Shown here one piece after another: positions 54,959 to 64,000 of a stretch of DNA of 64,000 nucleotides; position 1 is the first letter of the stretch; each line of letters opens with the position of its first letter. The DNA comes from Thermothelomyces thermophilus ATCC 42464 (lineage: Eukaryota > Ascomycota > Sordariomycetes > Sordariales > Chaetomiaceae). Where the stretch lies: contig NC_016472.1 in assembly GCF_000226095.1 (NCBI RefSeq), forward strand, positions 3,782,001-3,846,000, read 5' to 3'. The notes under the pieces were generated by a model that saw only the letters and a list, made by a program, of their open reading frames with translations, was not told the DNA's origin and ran no database searches. The position numbers were made by a program, and so were the translations under genes.

Positions 54959-56951
54959 TGTTTTGGCTTCTAGTACCGTATTAGAACACTAGGCTTGGCA
55001 GTTCTTAGGTTTGCGGGTGCTGATCCGATCTTTCTGGTGCGAACGGGAGTTGCAGTTGCTCTTAATGGTCCAAGGCAGTTGCGTGGTGACGCCTCCTCGC
55101 CTTGGCTGCCTGACCGAGCCCTCTTCTGCTGTCTTGGCCTTCTTTCTTGGAAAGAGCTCCTTGGTAGTCACCCAAACTCAAGCATGGGTGACTCACATTG
55201 AGAGAGCATGCCTTTTCACCGAGTGCATTCTCTCGAACCATTTTTGACTGCGATAAGACTTGCCGTATCGCCTTGATGATGGTTATATCGCTAAGTCTCG
55301 GACGATGTAAAGGCCACAGGACGTTTGCTAAAAACTTGTCTACTCACACAAGGGGAACGATGCATACAAACAGCGGCAGATTAAGATCAAGGCCACTTGA
55401 GCAATGGCTACCAAAAGTGTAACATATAATCTGAGCAGCAAGAGGAGATTGCCTACCTAGGTAGCGACAACTCGAGAGGGTCTCGCTACGAAAACATGCC
55501 GCAGAAGAATGCTCGCCCCAGTAGAACCCCTTGTGGTGGTGTGTTGTGGAACCCACTTAAACACACAGGTTCTCCACCTTCCTGAAAGGGACCTACACGA
55601 TGCGCCTGCTCCTCGCGGTCGATCTGCGACCACGGAGCCTAAGAGAGCCCATCAAGTTCGTTCTGCGTGCGACCAAAAGCCATGGAGGCCTTTGTCTTCA
55701 TCCATGGCATGTCTAGCAGTTCGTTCCTCTGACCTCCAGTTCGTTTCGATTATAAATTGACTGCCCGAAGATGCAGCTCGAGGATGACGTCACAAGTGGT
55801 CACAGTTAACACGCGGCAAATCGAGTTTGCTTGCTTGAATTCAGTGCTACCTTAGCACCTCAGGTACCCTACCGTTTTTACCTGCCGAGGGATATAGATA
55901 GTCTTGGTCGCCGTGATAATGAAGATCGCAGATTCGCCTTATTGATAGTACGAGTACTCATGCCGACTCCTCGGTCATCTCGTCTCGAGGCCAAGAAATG
56001 ATCGAGTTGAGCGGCTTCAGACTCGAATTTCGGACCCAGCATCAGCAGGTCTTCTCTCAGGCAAGCAACACATCTAACGGTCTCGGTTCGTTGGCCCAAC
56101 CCCCCATTTGATAAGCTGGGTTGTCGAATCAGCTTTCTTTGACAAACAGATTTCCGGTCGAGAACCTAAAGGAACAGGAGCATGGTCTAAGCTCAAGACA
56201 GCGCCGTGGCAAGGCAGACTGTGTACACGGGGTACTTCGCCTGTTATAAGAGGTCGGGTACCAAAGGTATGGTAAGGCAGGCCTCAGTGCTATACCTTGT
56301 ATCATGCATGAAGTGTGGAGGCCCTAATCCTTCGCATGTATCTCAACGTCTGGGAGCACCTGTCAACTCCGTACATGGAACAGCACTGACATGTGCGTTC
56401 CCATTGGTGAAGTCATCGTGATCCGTACCTCCTTGAACCTCTCCCCGCGTTATCGAAACAGTGTCAAGTGGTGCTAGAACCCTTCGCCCACACCTACCTT
56501 ACTCAGCTGATAGCTCCAGTTGCCGACTGGGCGGATCGACAAGTGCGGGGATCGAGGCCACGCGGGCTCATAAGAGGCGATATACGGATTACTCGAGTCG
56601 GGCTTGGATTTTCCAAGCAGTCAGTCTGCGAGAGACCTCCCCCAAGGTGCAACTGTCATACCATATAACCCCGCTCCTCTCCGCACCAGCTAGAGAGACG
56701 ACATTCCCCCAGCTTTCTCTGGTTTTGCCACATGGAGTTTCCCTGAAGGAATTTGAACAAGTAACCTCTACTCGTAAGACGAAGAGACACTTGGACGACG
56801 AACAGCGTCTCACGTCAAACTTGCTCTCTACGTCTCTCAATATATATCAGAACTTAAACCCACCAACAGCAACCCCTTCCCAGACATACATCACCAAAAA
56901 AGGAAGAGAGAGTGAAAACGAGGGAGAACCAGAAAAAAAATAAAAGGAAGG
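54959..56951. other. 2.0-kb divergent promoter region (UCH / 102-residue gene)
   Basis: No gene is visible. Two heptamers lie near 56366 and 56422. The last 150 bp before 56952 are purine- and A-rich, as in many fungal leaders. Confidence 0.6.
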
Positions 56952-57358
56952 ATGGCCGACAACCTCCCATCGGGCAACGAGTTCCGCGCCGGCCGCGCCG
57001 CGTCGACCACGTCCGCGAGCTCGGCGGGCAGCTGGGCCGGTGAGCAGGCGCAGGCGCAGGCGCAGGCCAAGCAGGCCGACCCCAAGGGCAAGCAGCAGCC
57101 CTTCCGGCGGCCCTCGCACTCGCTCTTCGAGGGCCTCACGGCGCAGAAGCGCAAGGACGACCCGGACTTGGTCGCCCGGCGCCAGAGCCTCAACGAGCAG
57201 CGGGAGAAGCCCGGCTTCATTGGGCGGATGTGGGACAAGTACGTTTCTTTTCATTCTTTCTACTCTGCCTTTTCCTTTATTACCAATCCCCCTTTTCTTC
57301 ATCCGCCTTGGATCATATGGCTGACGAGATCAACAGCTGGGTGCGCGGCGAAAAGTAG
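56952..57358 (+). CDS. Small basic protein of unknown function, 102 aa
   Basis: I do not recognise a named family. Exons 56952-57238 and 57337-57358 give 102 residues. The first third is Ala/Ser/Gln-rich (SSAGSWAGEQ followed by QAQAQAQAKQAD). The ordered-looking part is FRRPSHSLFEGLTAQKRKD, DLVARRQSLNEQREKPGF and IGRMWD. The 22-nt last exon adds NWVRGEK, giving GFIGRMWDNWVRGEK at the end, which reads as one amphipathic motif and supports the splice. There is no signal peptide or membrane segment. The density of Arg, Ser and a RRxS-type site (RRPS) suggests a phosphorylated cytosolic protein. GC3 bias and a clean GT-AG join support a real gene. Confidence 0.8.
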
Positions 57359-58333
57359 TTAGGAAACGGACCCCGCCCCCTTCCCCCCTTTCTTTGCAGT
57401 AGTACAACCTTACCAAAAAAAAAAAAAAAAAAACACGTTCTCCTGGAGAACACCATCAAAGTCTTGGAGTATTCGGGAGCAGGCCGGTCAAGGAGGAGGC
57501 GTTCTTTCTTGGGATTTTTGCATATCGAAACAAAACACATGAAAAAAAAACCATCACCGACTAAGTGATATATATGGGTGGAAATTATGTACGGCTGGGA
57601 GGTCATGATGGATATTGGTCCCTGGAGGTATCAGGGTATGTTCCTCTAGGTTCAATGTGTTCTATGTTAGCAGATTGCCAAAGTTTTCTTTGGTCCTTAC
57701 CTGTCTCCAATCTAGCGTGTGATCTCTTAGACCAGTGTCGTGGCTCGAGTGGTGCACCCCGACGTCGATAACCTAATGCGTAACAACATTAGTCAAATGC
57801 AATATGGACAAGATGAGAACACTTCTTGAAAAATGACCTCGAGTGCAATGCAATATGGACAAGATGAGAACACTTCTTGAAAAATGACCTCGAGTGCCGA
57901 GTTGTATTCCTTGACTGAGGGCGCGGGTGGAAGGGAGGGACAAATGATACAATGCCAGGGCAGGCGAGCAGAAAACGGGATTTAGGTTCTTTGTCGGACT
58001 CAAATGGTGCAGTGCAGCGGGAGAGAGCAATCACAGGGCAGGGAGACCATGGTACATGACATGAACAGGGGGTAGGTAAAGAAACAAGAGTGACCCATTC
58101 GACTTCTCGCCGACGTTACTCTATGAGGATTTCGGGAAAACACCTCCATCACCTTGATTTCAGTAGATAGTAAGAACAGAAATACTAAGAAGCTTTTCTG
58201 CCTCTGAACCCTAGAACTACCCTAAACGCCGCCGAAACACCGAGATACAAGAATAAGGTGGCGAGGACTCGAGTCCGTCACAAGTCGACTAGATTCGGTG
58301 CTTCTCGCTTTCTGTTTTTGTTGAAGTCTTTTA
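57359..58333. other. Convergent 3' spacer with a 51-bp tandem duplication
   Basis: Both flanking genes end in this 975-bp stretch. It holds an A run near 57415-57433 and the duplication at 57796-57897. No gene is visible. Confidence 0.65.
57796..57897. repeat. Perfect 51-bp tandem duplication
   Basis: The block 57796-57846, starting AATGCAATATGGACAAGATG, is repeated without a change at 57847-57897. The two copies are adjacent and in the same orientation. Perfect identity in non-coding DNA implies a recent event or an assembly collapse/expansion artefact. Confidence 0.95.
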
Positions 58334-59866
58334 TTAGCGCGGCTGGGCAACGGGCGGGTTGCTGTGCTGGTCTCGGAGCTTACCGAGCCGAGAATAGAGC
58401 ATGTAAAGCGCCATCCGGTTGCACTCTTCGGTGCCAGTGATTGTAACGAGACGCTCGTTGCTGTTGTCCTGTGGTTCATTAATCTTAATCACGCTGCCAC
58501 TGATCTGACGGATCTCGTTGATCTTCTGGCCGCCCTTCCCAATGATGGCCCCAACCATATCATTGGGGATGTAGATCTGCTGGGTGAGTGGCGCGCCGGG
58601 TACGTGAGCGGCGCCGGGCATGGGCTGTCCGTGCGGACCGGTGGCAACATGAGGACCGGCATGGCCGACAGGGTGAGGCTGCACGTGCGGGCCGGCCCCA
58701 TAAGCGGCAGCAGGGTGGGCGCCATACGGCATGGGAACCGCCGGGCCCGGGTGAGCCGGATGGGGATGACCATAAGGCGGCGGATACGCCTGCGGGGGCA
58801 TGTGGTGGGCTCTGGGATCCGCGCGGGCGCGGTAATAGTTGTCACGATTGCCATAGTTGCCGCCGGCCGGTTGCGGGTTGTACGGGATGACCTGCATGCC
58901 GCCGGGGACGGCGCCGGCCGGGCCGCCGCTGCGGGTGGCGTAGGCAGAGGCCGCAGCTCCACCGAACCGCTCATTGAGCTGCTCAAGGAGTGTACTGCCG
59001 ACATAGTAGGTTGCAATATGGACAGCATCAGCCACCCCCATGACGACCAGCGAGCGCTCCGTGGACAGAGGGAGGCACGAGTCCGACGCGTTCAGGCGGG
59101 CACCAGACGCTTCCTGGATCTCTTTGATGCGGGCGCCACCCTTGCCAATGATGGACCCGATCAGGATGTGTGGGATCAGCAGCCGGAGAGGGTACGTCTT
59201 CGAGTGCTGGCTCGAGGGCTCATTCAGGGGCTCATTGTTGAGCGTCCGGATGATCAGGCCGAATGCCTGCCATGCAAGTTAGCCTTGTAACAAACACCTA
59301 CCGCACCATCTCGTAGGACTTACCTTTGCGACAGCATCGACGATGCCGCTCACGGTAAGGATGCGCTCCACTGCGCCCTTCTGGTAGTCACTGACGGTGC
59401 ATTTGGCACCGGACATTTGTCTAATCTTGGAAACGTTCTCGCCGCCCTTGCCAATGATGGTCGCAGCCTCCGGGCTCGAAATCACGGCGCGGACGTGGAT
59501 CCACGAGGTCTCGTCGTGGGCGCCCGGCGGCGGGCCGGACTGGCCTTGGGCGGCATTGCCACTAGCGGTGCTGGTGATGGGCTTCGTCTCGGGAGCATCC
59601 GGGACGACAGTATCGCCCTGGGCATCCTTGGCTTCCGATTTCTCCCCATTTGTCTTGGAAGGGCCATCTGCTTCGGTGGCCGGGGCCGGAGGAGCAGGGG
59701 CGGCCTCGCCGTTGCTGCCGGAAATCGGCTCTTTAACCTCTTCCTCGTCCTTGGTCGCCTTGTCGAGAGCCGGACGCTTGGCTTCGGGCTGATCGGCGAC
59801 TGACGGAGACGAGGTATCCTCGAGGGGCCGCTTCGCCGAGTGTGTCGGCTGTGGAGATGCAGACAT
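58334..59866 (-). CDS. RNA-binding protein with three KH domains (hnRNP K/Rnc1/PBP2-like)
   Basis: Exons 59866-59324 and 59266-58334 on the minus strand give 491 residues. The protein is a poly(C)-binding-type RNA regulator of mRNA stability or localisation, in nucleus and cytosol. Residues 1-120 are acidic and Ala/Pro-rich. KH1 is at about 122-188 with the GKGG loop at 139-142 (ATIIGKGGENVSKIRQMSG). KH2 is at about 206-275 with GKGG at 222-225 (GSIIGKGGARIKEIQEASG). A Pro/Gly/His/Tyr-rich linker follows (NYYRARADPRAHHMPPQAY). KH3 near the C-terminus has GAIIGKGGQKINEIRQISG and LYMLYSRLGKL. The 57-bp intron interrupts KH1 after DAVAK. Each KH keeps the invariant GxxG, so all three should bind RNA. 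S. pombe rnc1 has the same three-KH layout. Confidence 0.93.
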
Positions 59867-61418
59867 TTTTGCTTCTTTTGACTAGATCTGAACGACTTCT
59901 CACGTCGCGTGCGATTATTTTCGTCGGGGGCAACCGGTGTTCTCAATTAAGTATCGCAGTTATCTACACCTTGGGGGTTTCCGAAGGGAAAACGTGCAGG
60001 TGTAGTGGTTGGGCCGGGTAGGGTGCAGTAGTCTCGGGGCAGGTCGAAGAATTGAGGGCTTCGGGCCAGAGGACGGGGGAAGTGGATGGCGGAGAGACCA
60101 AAACGCGGTGGTTAGAGGCGAAGAGGTAGTGACGGAGAGTGACCAAATCCCAATCGACGTGCTGCGCAAAGGTTGCAAAGCACCGTTGACGGCGACTTGT
60201 CCAAGGACAGTGGCGTTGGCGAGCGAAAAAAAATGGAGGTTGGGCAGGCTGCAGAAGAAAGGACGAGATGGTGCGTCGGGCGATGAGTTTTGCGGAGATG
60301 GTGGTGAGAGATGAGGATGGGTGGATTGAGAGGCAGAAGGGTGCTGGGGTGAGGGCAGCTGTGTTTCCGAAGCACTCAGGTAGCTCAAACCTTTGCCTGT
60401 CAAACCAGCAAACACCACCTGACTTTCCTCTCCAAACTGCCTACCCGCGCGGTCGCAATGCGCAATATGACCGAATCGCTGATCGAACGGCCCGTTTCTG
60501 CTTATCGTCGAACCAAAGTTCGAGCCCGCGGCACTCGGGACTGTTCAGTCGCGAAGACGGGGAACAGATTAGGCGCGGTGGCGAATGGTAGAATCTCGGG
60601 TCGCGACGGATGATCGCAAAGCCTGCGAGGGGGAAAAAAATAAAAAGAGAGCCTGGAGAGATTGCACTGGGAAGGCACGAAGAAATCGGCTTCCTGCGCT
60701 TTCGAAGGATCACAAGAAGTGAGCCGAGCGAAGGGCTTCGATTGGGAAAGATGTGTCGAGAGAGGTCAAAGTGTTGGGAAAGGAGAGGTGGATGGAACTG
60801 GAGAGATCGATCTCAATGGGCTGCAGCCTTGTTCGCTTGGCCTTCCAATGGGCACGGATCAGGCAGAGGCACTAACGTGAACGTGAACTTACACAAACTA
60901 GCGGGGTGGGGCGCCGGCCAATGCGGCGCGGCAGGAGGCGCATCAATCCAACTGGGAGCTTTGATGCAACTTTGTGACGTTCCAAGCTGCTTCCCCCACC
61001 AAACCGTGTTGCTGTGTGCGTTCTCAAGGTACTGTGTGTCCGACTGCGCGATAACACGACACGTTCTGATCCAGACTTGTTTTCCGGTCTTTGAGGTAGC
61101 TGAGCAAGAGTCAAATAAGAAGCCGCAGGCCGAGTGACACGATTATTGGAGACTGTGTTGTTTTTGGAAAGAGGAAACACCACACAGGCAGCGAGTAGCA
61201 ATTGCTTGGACGCGCTGCTCAATTTTGGGACCCAACGCAGCGGGAAAGCCAGTCTTTACTGAACGTGCGGTCCGTTGTAGAGGAGGGTCGAGATCTATCA
61301 TTTCTTTCTTCTGGGCTGGCTGCCGTAAAAGCTGTCCAGTACGTCTATTGTTGGAAACACCACCATCAGCCGCCAGGGATTGGGATTTCGAGCGCCCTTG
61401 CAAAGCGAGCATTACAGG
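59867..61418. other. 1.55-kb divergent promoter region (KH gene / coiled-coil gene)
   Basis: No gene is visible. Close to the right end, near 61210-61215, is ACGCGC, one base from an MluI box. The left part is purine-rich, as expected of the KH gene leader. Confidence 0.6.
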
Positions 61419-62471
61419 ATGGAAGGAGGCGCTGAGGCTGAGGACGTCGGTGCGACGTATGAGGCCAGGCTGGAACAGACCCTTCAGGCGCTCAACGACA
61501 GGAAACGCGAGCTGGAGGATGCATTGCAACAGGTACGTTTCACGGCCATGTCAAACCTGGTTCCGCTTCGCTAAAACTCCATGTAACAGATGCGAGCATC
61601 TGCCGGCAGCTCTGGTGCCGGGCTTTCGGCAAAAGACTCCTTGGAGATCATGACCGGCGCGTACAAGATCATGACCGAGGAGGGGCCGTACATGCCGCCA
61701 GCAGGCTCGCCACTCCCGGCACTGCTGGCCATGCGACGGGCGAGGCAGACGATTACTGAGACCAACGAGCACAACGATGCGCAAACGGACGTGTTAGAGC
61801 AGCTCCGGCAGAGGATCGAGGCAGAAGAGGCCAATCTTCGGGAGCAACAAGCGCTCCAGACGGCCCTCGAAAACCGCATCCAGTCGTTGCGGGAGGGGTT
61901 GGAGAGCAGGGAGAAGAAAAGTGAGGAACAGATCGCCGAGGAGCGCATGGCCGAGCTGAGGAAAGAAAAAGAGCACTGGGACGAGCAGACATCGAGCCTT
62001 ATGAAAGAGCTGAACTGGTTCATAGGCGAGCACCTTGGCCCGATGTTGGCGGCAGAAGAGTTGGGCGGCCCCGTGGTCGGCGGCCTGATGGACATAGACC
62101 CGAAGGACCTGAGCGCCGGATTCAGTGCACAAGGGAAGCCGAAAAAGGCCAAAGAGCAACCGGACCAAGATAGGCGGCAGCGGCGGATCGACGATATCTG
62201 GGGCCCTCGGGAAGAACAGGGGCAGGCGAGCACAAGACGGAATCACGAAAGGGACGAAGCCGCTGCTGCAAGCGCCGAGATGCGTGACCTGATCGAGCAG
62301 CTGATGAACAAGCTGGTGGAAGCAGGCGGGGACACCTCTGCGGCGTACGTGGAGCTTCCCAGAGAATCCGCAGCAGCAAGGTTCCTCGTCCGGTCCAAAG
62401 TGGCCCTATTCCACCCGAGAGATGCACGGAAACTGCGGTTGGTCGACTTTGGACGGGATTTTGAAGACTAG
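61419..62471 (+). CDS. Coiled-coil protein, unrecognised (possibly kinetochore)
   Basis: Exons 61419-61532 and 61590-62471 give 331 residues. The N-terminus (ATYEARLEQTLQALNDRKRELEDALQQ) is a heptad coiled coil. A conserved-looking block follows, LEIMTGAYKIMTEEGPYMPP with SPLPALLAMRRARQTITE. A long coiled coil spans about residues 95-170 (LEQLRQRIEAEEANLREQQ, ALENRIQSLREGLESREKK). Then come HWDEQTSSLMKELNWFIGEHLGPMLAAEELGGPV, a polar segment (QRRIDDIWGPRE), and RFLVRSKVALFHPRDARKLRLVDFGRDFED at the C-terminus. The layout of short N-terminal helix, coiled coil and C-terminal domain recalls inner-kinetochore subunits of the CENP-K/Sim4 type, but I could not confirm a family match. The gene is followed 577 bp later by dUTPase on the same strand. 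Confidence 0.78.
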
Positions 62472-63048
62472 AAGAGCACCCAGTGTGTGTGTACGGGGAG
62501 CCATAGGGGCCCATTCCTAAGACAACAACCTTGGCGCGGCATGAATCAGACGATCACACGAGGTCTGACGATTCCCCTGCTTTCCTGGGAACCCCGACCT
62601 AGATAGAGAGGATGTTTTCTGCAGCTTATGATTGTTGCTTGCTCTCCAGGTCAACGTTTGAAAACCTGAACGGTAGTCAGGACGTACATATTCCAATGGT
62701 GCCTATCTCACGGAGCAGTCACCTTGTATGCACATACGGTCTTCGTGATTGGACTTTTAGAATATCCTGGCAGAGCCTCAAACCCCGAGCTCTTTCGAGC
62801 TCTTTGAGCGCGTTCAGCTCGCCAAGGGGCCCCTCGAGGGTTAGGGGAAGAAGGAGGGAGGAGGGGTAGTGTAATAATTGACCAATTGGTGTCAAGCTCG
62901 ATCCACTCACTCGCTGGCGTGCCATTTACGCGTCGCGTCGGCGCGTTCTTCTTTGACAGAATTGATTGTCGTCCAGCAGAAATCGAGAATAACGGGCTTG
63001 ACAGGAGCAACCAGCAGACCAGACCCTGCCCCGGACTTTTGAAAAACT
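62472..63048. other. Spacer between coiled-coil gene and dUTPase
   Basis: The 577-bp stretch holds the 3' end of the upstream gene and the dUTPase promoter, with the MluI box listed below. No gene is visible. Confidence 0.65.
62928..62933. promoter_or_regulatory. MluI cell-cycle box (MCB) upstream of dUTPase
   Basis: ACGCGT lies 116 bp before the dUTPase start codon and runs into further CGCG words (CGTCGCGTCGGCGCGTTC to 62947). Yeast and fission yeast nucleotide-metabolism genes are typical MBF targets through this element, and the distance is ideal. The site is seen; use by MBF is inferred. Confidence 0.65.
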
Positions 63049-63767
63049 ATGACCGCCCAGACGACCAGCACCCCAAACGAGCCCATCGTCCCTACCTCGC
63101 CGCCAGCTAAGCGTATCAAGACGGACGACGGCGCCAACTCGGCTAGCGAAACCATCATGGACTCGTCCGACGCCGCCAAGCAGCAGCAACAGCAGGAGCT
63201 GCAGCCCCCTCCGCTGCTGATCAAGAAGCTCTCGGACAAGGCGCGCCTCCCGACCCGCGGCAGCGCCTTCGCGGCGGGCTACGACCTGTACGCCGCGCGG
63301 CCCACGACCATCCCGGCGCGCGGCAAGGTGCTGGTCGACACCGACCTGAGCATGTCTCTCCCCGCGGGGACTTGTAAGCTCCCACCCCTTTCCCAACCAC
63401 ATGATCACGGCGCTGGCGCTGGTTCGCTCTCGCCGCCGAGCAAAAAAAAGAGAAAAGAAAAAAATTCCAGGAGACGCTAACCAAGGGGGAAACCAACCAC
63501 GACGCAGACGGCCGCATCGCCCCGCGCTCCGGCCTGGCCGCCAAGCACTCCATCGACACGGGCGCGGGCGTCATCGACGCCGACTACCGCGGCCACGTCA
63601 AGGTGCTGCTGTTCAACCACGGCGAGACCGACTACGAGGTGCAAGAGGGCGACCGCATCGCGCAGCTCATCGTCGAGCGCATCTACACGCCCGCGGTGGT
63701 CGAGGTGCAGGAGCTCGAGGAGAGCGTGCGGGGCGTCAATGGGTTCGGGAGCACGGGGAAGAACTAG
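63049..63767 (+). CDS. DUT1: Deoxyuridine 5'-triphosphate nucleotidohydrolase (dUTPase)
   Basis: Exons 63049-63373 and 63508-63767 give 194 residues. The enzyme splits dUTP to dUMP and pyrophosphate, keeping uracil out of DNA and supplying dTMP synthesis; it acts as a homotrimer. All five motifs are present: 1 [12 protein letters not shown], 2 [10 protein letters not shown] (formed across the splice, T+AC = Tyr before GRI), 3 [19 protein letters not shown] with the catalytic Asp, 4 [12 protein letters not shown], and 5 [12 protein letters not shown] at the C-terminus, where Asn replaces the more usual second Gly. Residues 1-55 are a low-complexity extension with a Gln run and a [11 protein letters not shown] nuclear-signal-like patch, longer than in yeast Dut1. 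An MCB lies 116 bp upstream. The 134-bp intron contains A-rich sequence. Confidence 0.96.
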
Positions 63768-64000
63768 GCGAACGTCGAGTCCGCCTTTTTTTTTTTTCGT
63801 AACCTTTTTTTTTTTTCGCATGGCATGCCGGGTATGATGATATAGGGCCTCGGAAGAATTGAAACAGGTTTCGTTGTATTTTGTTGGAAGAAATGGGCAA
63901 ATCGGACGGTTTCGGCATCCGATCAAGGCGTGAAAGAAAAGACAGATAGATAGATCTAAGTTGGTCCATCCAGGTTGGAGCGACGGCCGACGATAACAGC
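63768..64000. other. 3' region of dUTPase to window end
   Basis: Two T runs (near 63786-63798 and 63806-63817) follow the stop codon, then unremarkable sequence to the window edge. No gene is visible. Confidence 0.6.

Overview
The window looks like nuclear DNA of a filamentous ascomycete, most likely a sordariomycete of the Chaetomiaceae/Sordariales type. This rests on short introns (57-184 bp) with GTRNGT donors and YAG acceptors, strongly GC-ended codons in exons set in less GC-rich spacers, and fungus-specific families such as KAR9, UPF0592/DUF1765, a QDE-3-like RecQ and DUF1275. The placement is inferred from protein character, not from a database match. I saw no rRNA, convincing tRNA, CRISPR array, transposon or virus-like element.

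Left to right: a clipped 3' end of a probable GPI-anchored protein (2-103); a 3.4-kb spacer; a molybdenum-cofactor-sulfurase-like class V aminotransferase (3556-5831, +); KAR9 (6716-10108, -); an unrecognised 597-residue protein (12916-14709, +); a QDE-3/Sgs1/BLM-type RecQ helicase (16320-21928, -); a DUF1275 membrane protein whose intron appears to be GC-AG (23653-24607, -); an NRT2/CrnA-type nitrate transporter (27536-29464, +); a MYND zinc-finger protein (29819-32837, -); RPF2 (33865-35261, +); a Zn2Cys6 regulator (36115-37884, -); cystathionine gamma-lyase (40229-41536, +); a UPF0592/DUF1765 protein (43826-48125, -); the arsenite exporter ACR3 (52212-53730, +); a ubiquitin C-terminal hydrolase (54147-54958, -); a 102-residue small protein (56952-57358, +); a three-KH RNA-binding protein (58334-59866, -); a coiled-coil protein (61419-62471, +); and dUTPase (63049-63767, +).

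This is mostly a housekeeping stretch rather than a cluster. Genes nearly alternate in strand, giving long shared divergent promoters (up to 4 kb) and shorter convergent 3' spacers. Two regulatory themes stand out. The nitrate transporter promoter has two exact matches to the NirA consensus CTCCGHGG plus several GATA sites. The RecQ and dUTPase genes each carry a perfect MluI cell-cycle box (ACGCGT) within about 170 bp of the start codon, which suits S-phase expression. A heptamer, TCCGTAC/GTACGGA, recurs about 23 times in spacers; I found none in an exon.

Exon structures were worked out by hand from splice signals, reading phase and continuity of conserved protein blocks. Coordinates of multi-exon genes span the introns; exons are given in each entry. 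I found no clear undescribed multi-gene system. The best leads are the intergenic heptamer, the two cell-cycle boxes, the GC-AG intron, the nitrate-type promoter and the unrecognised 597-residue protein.
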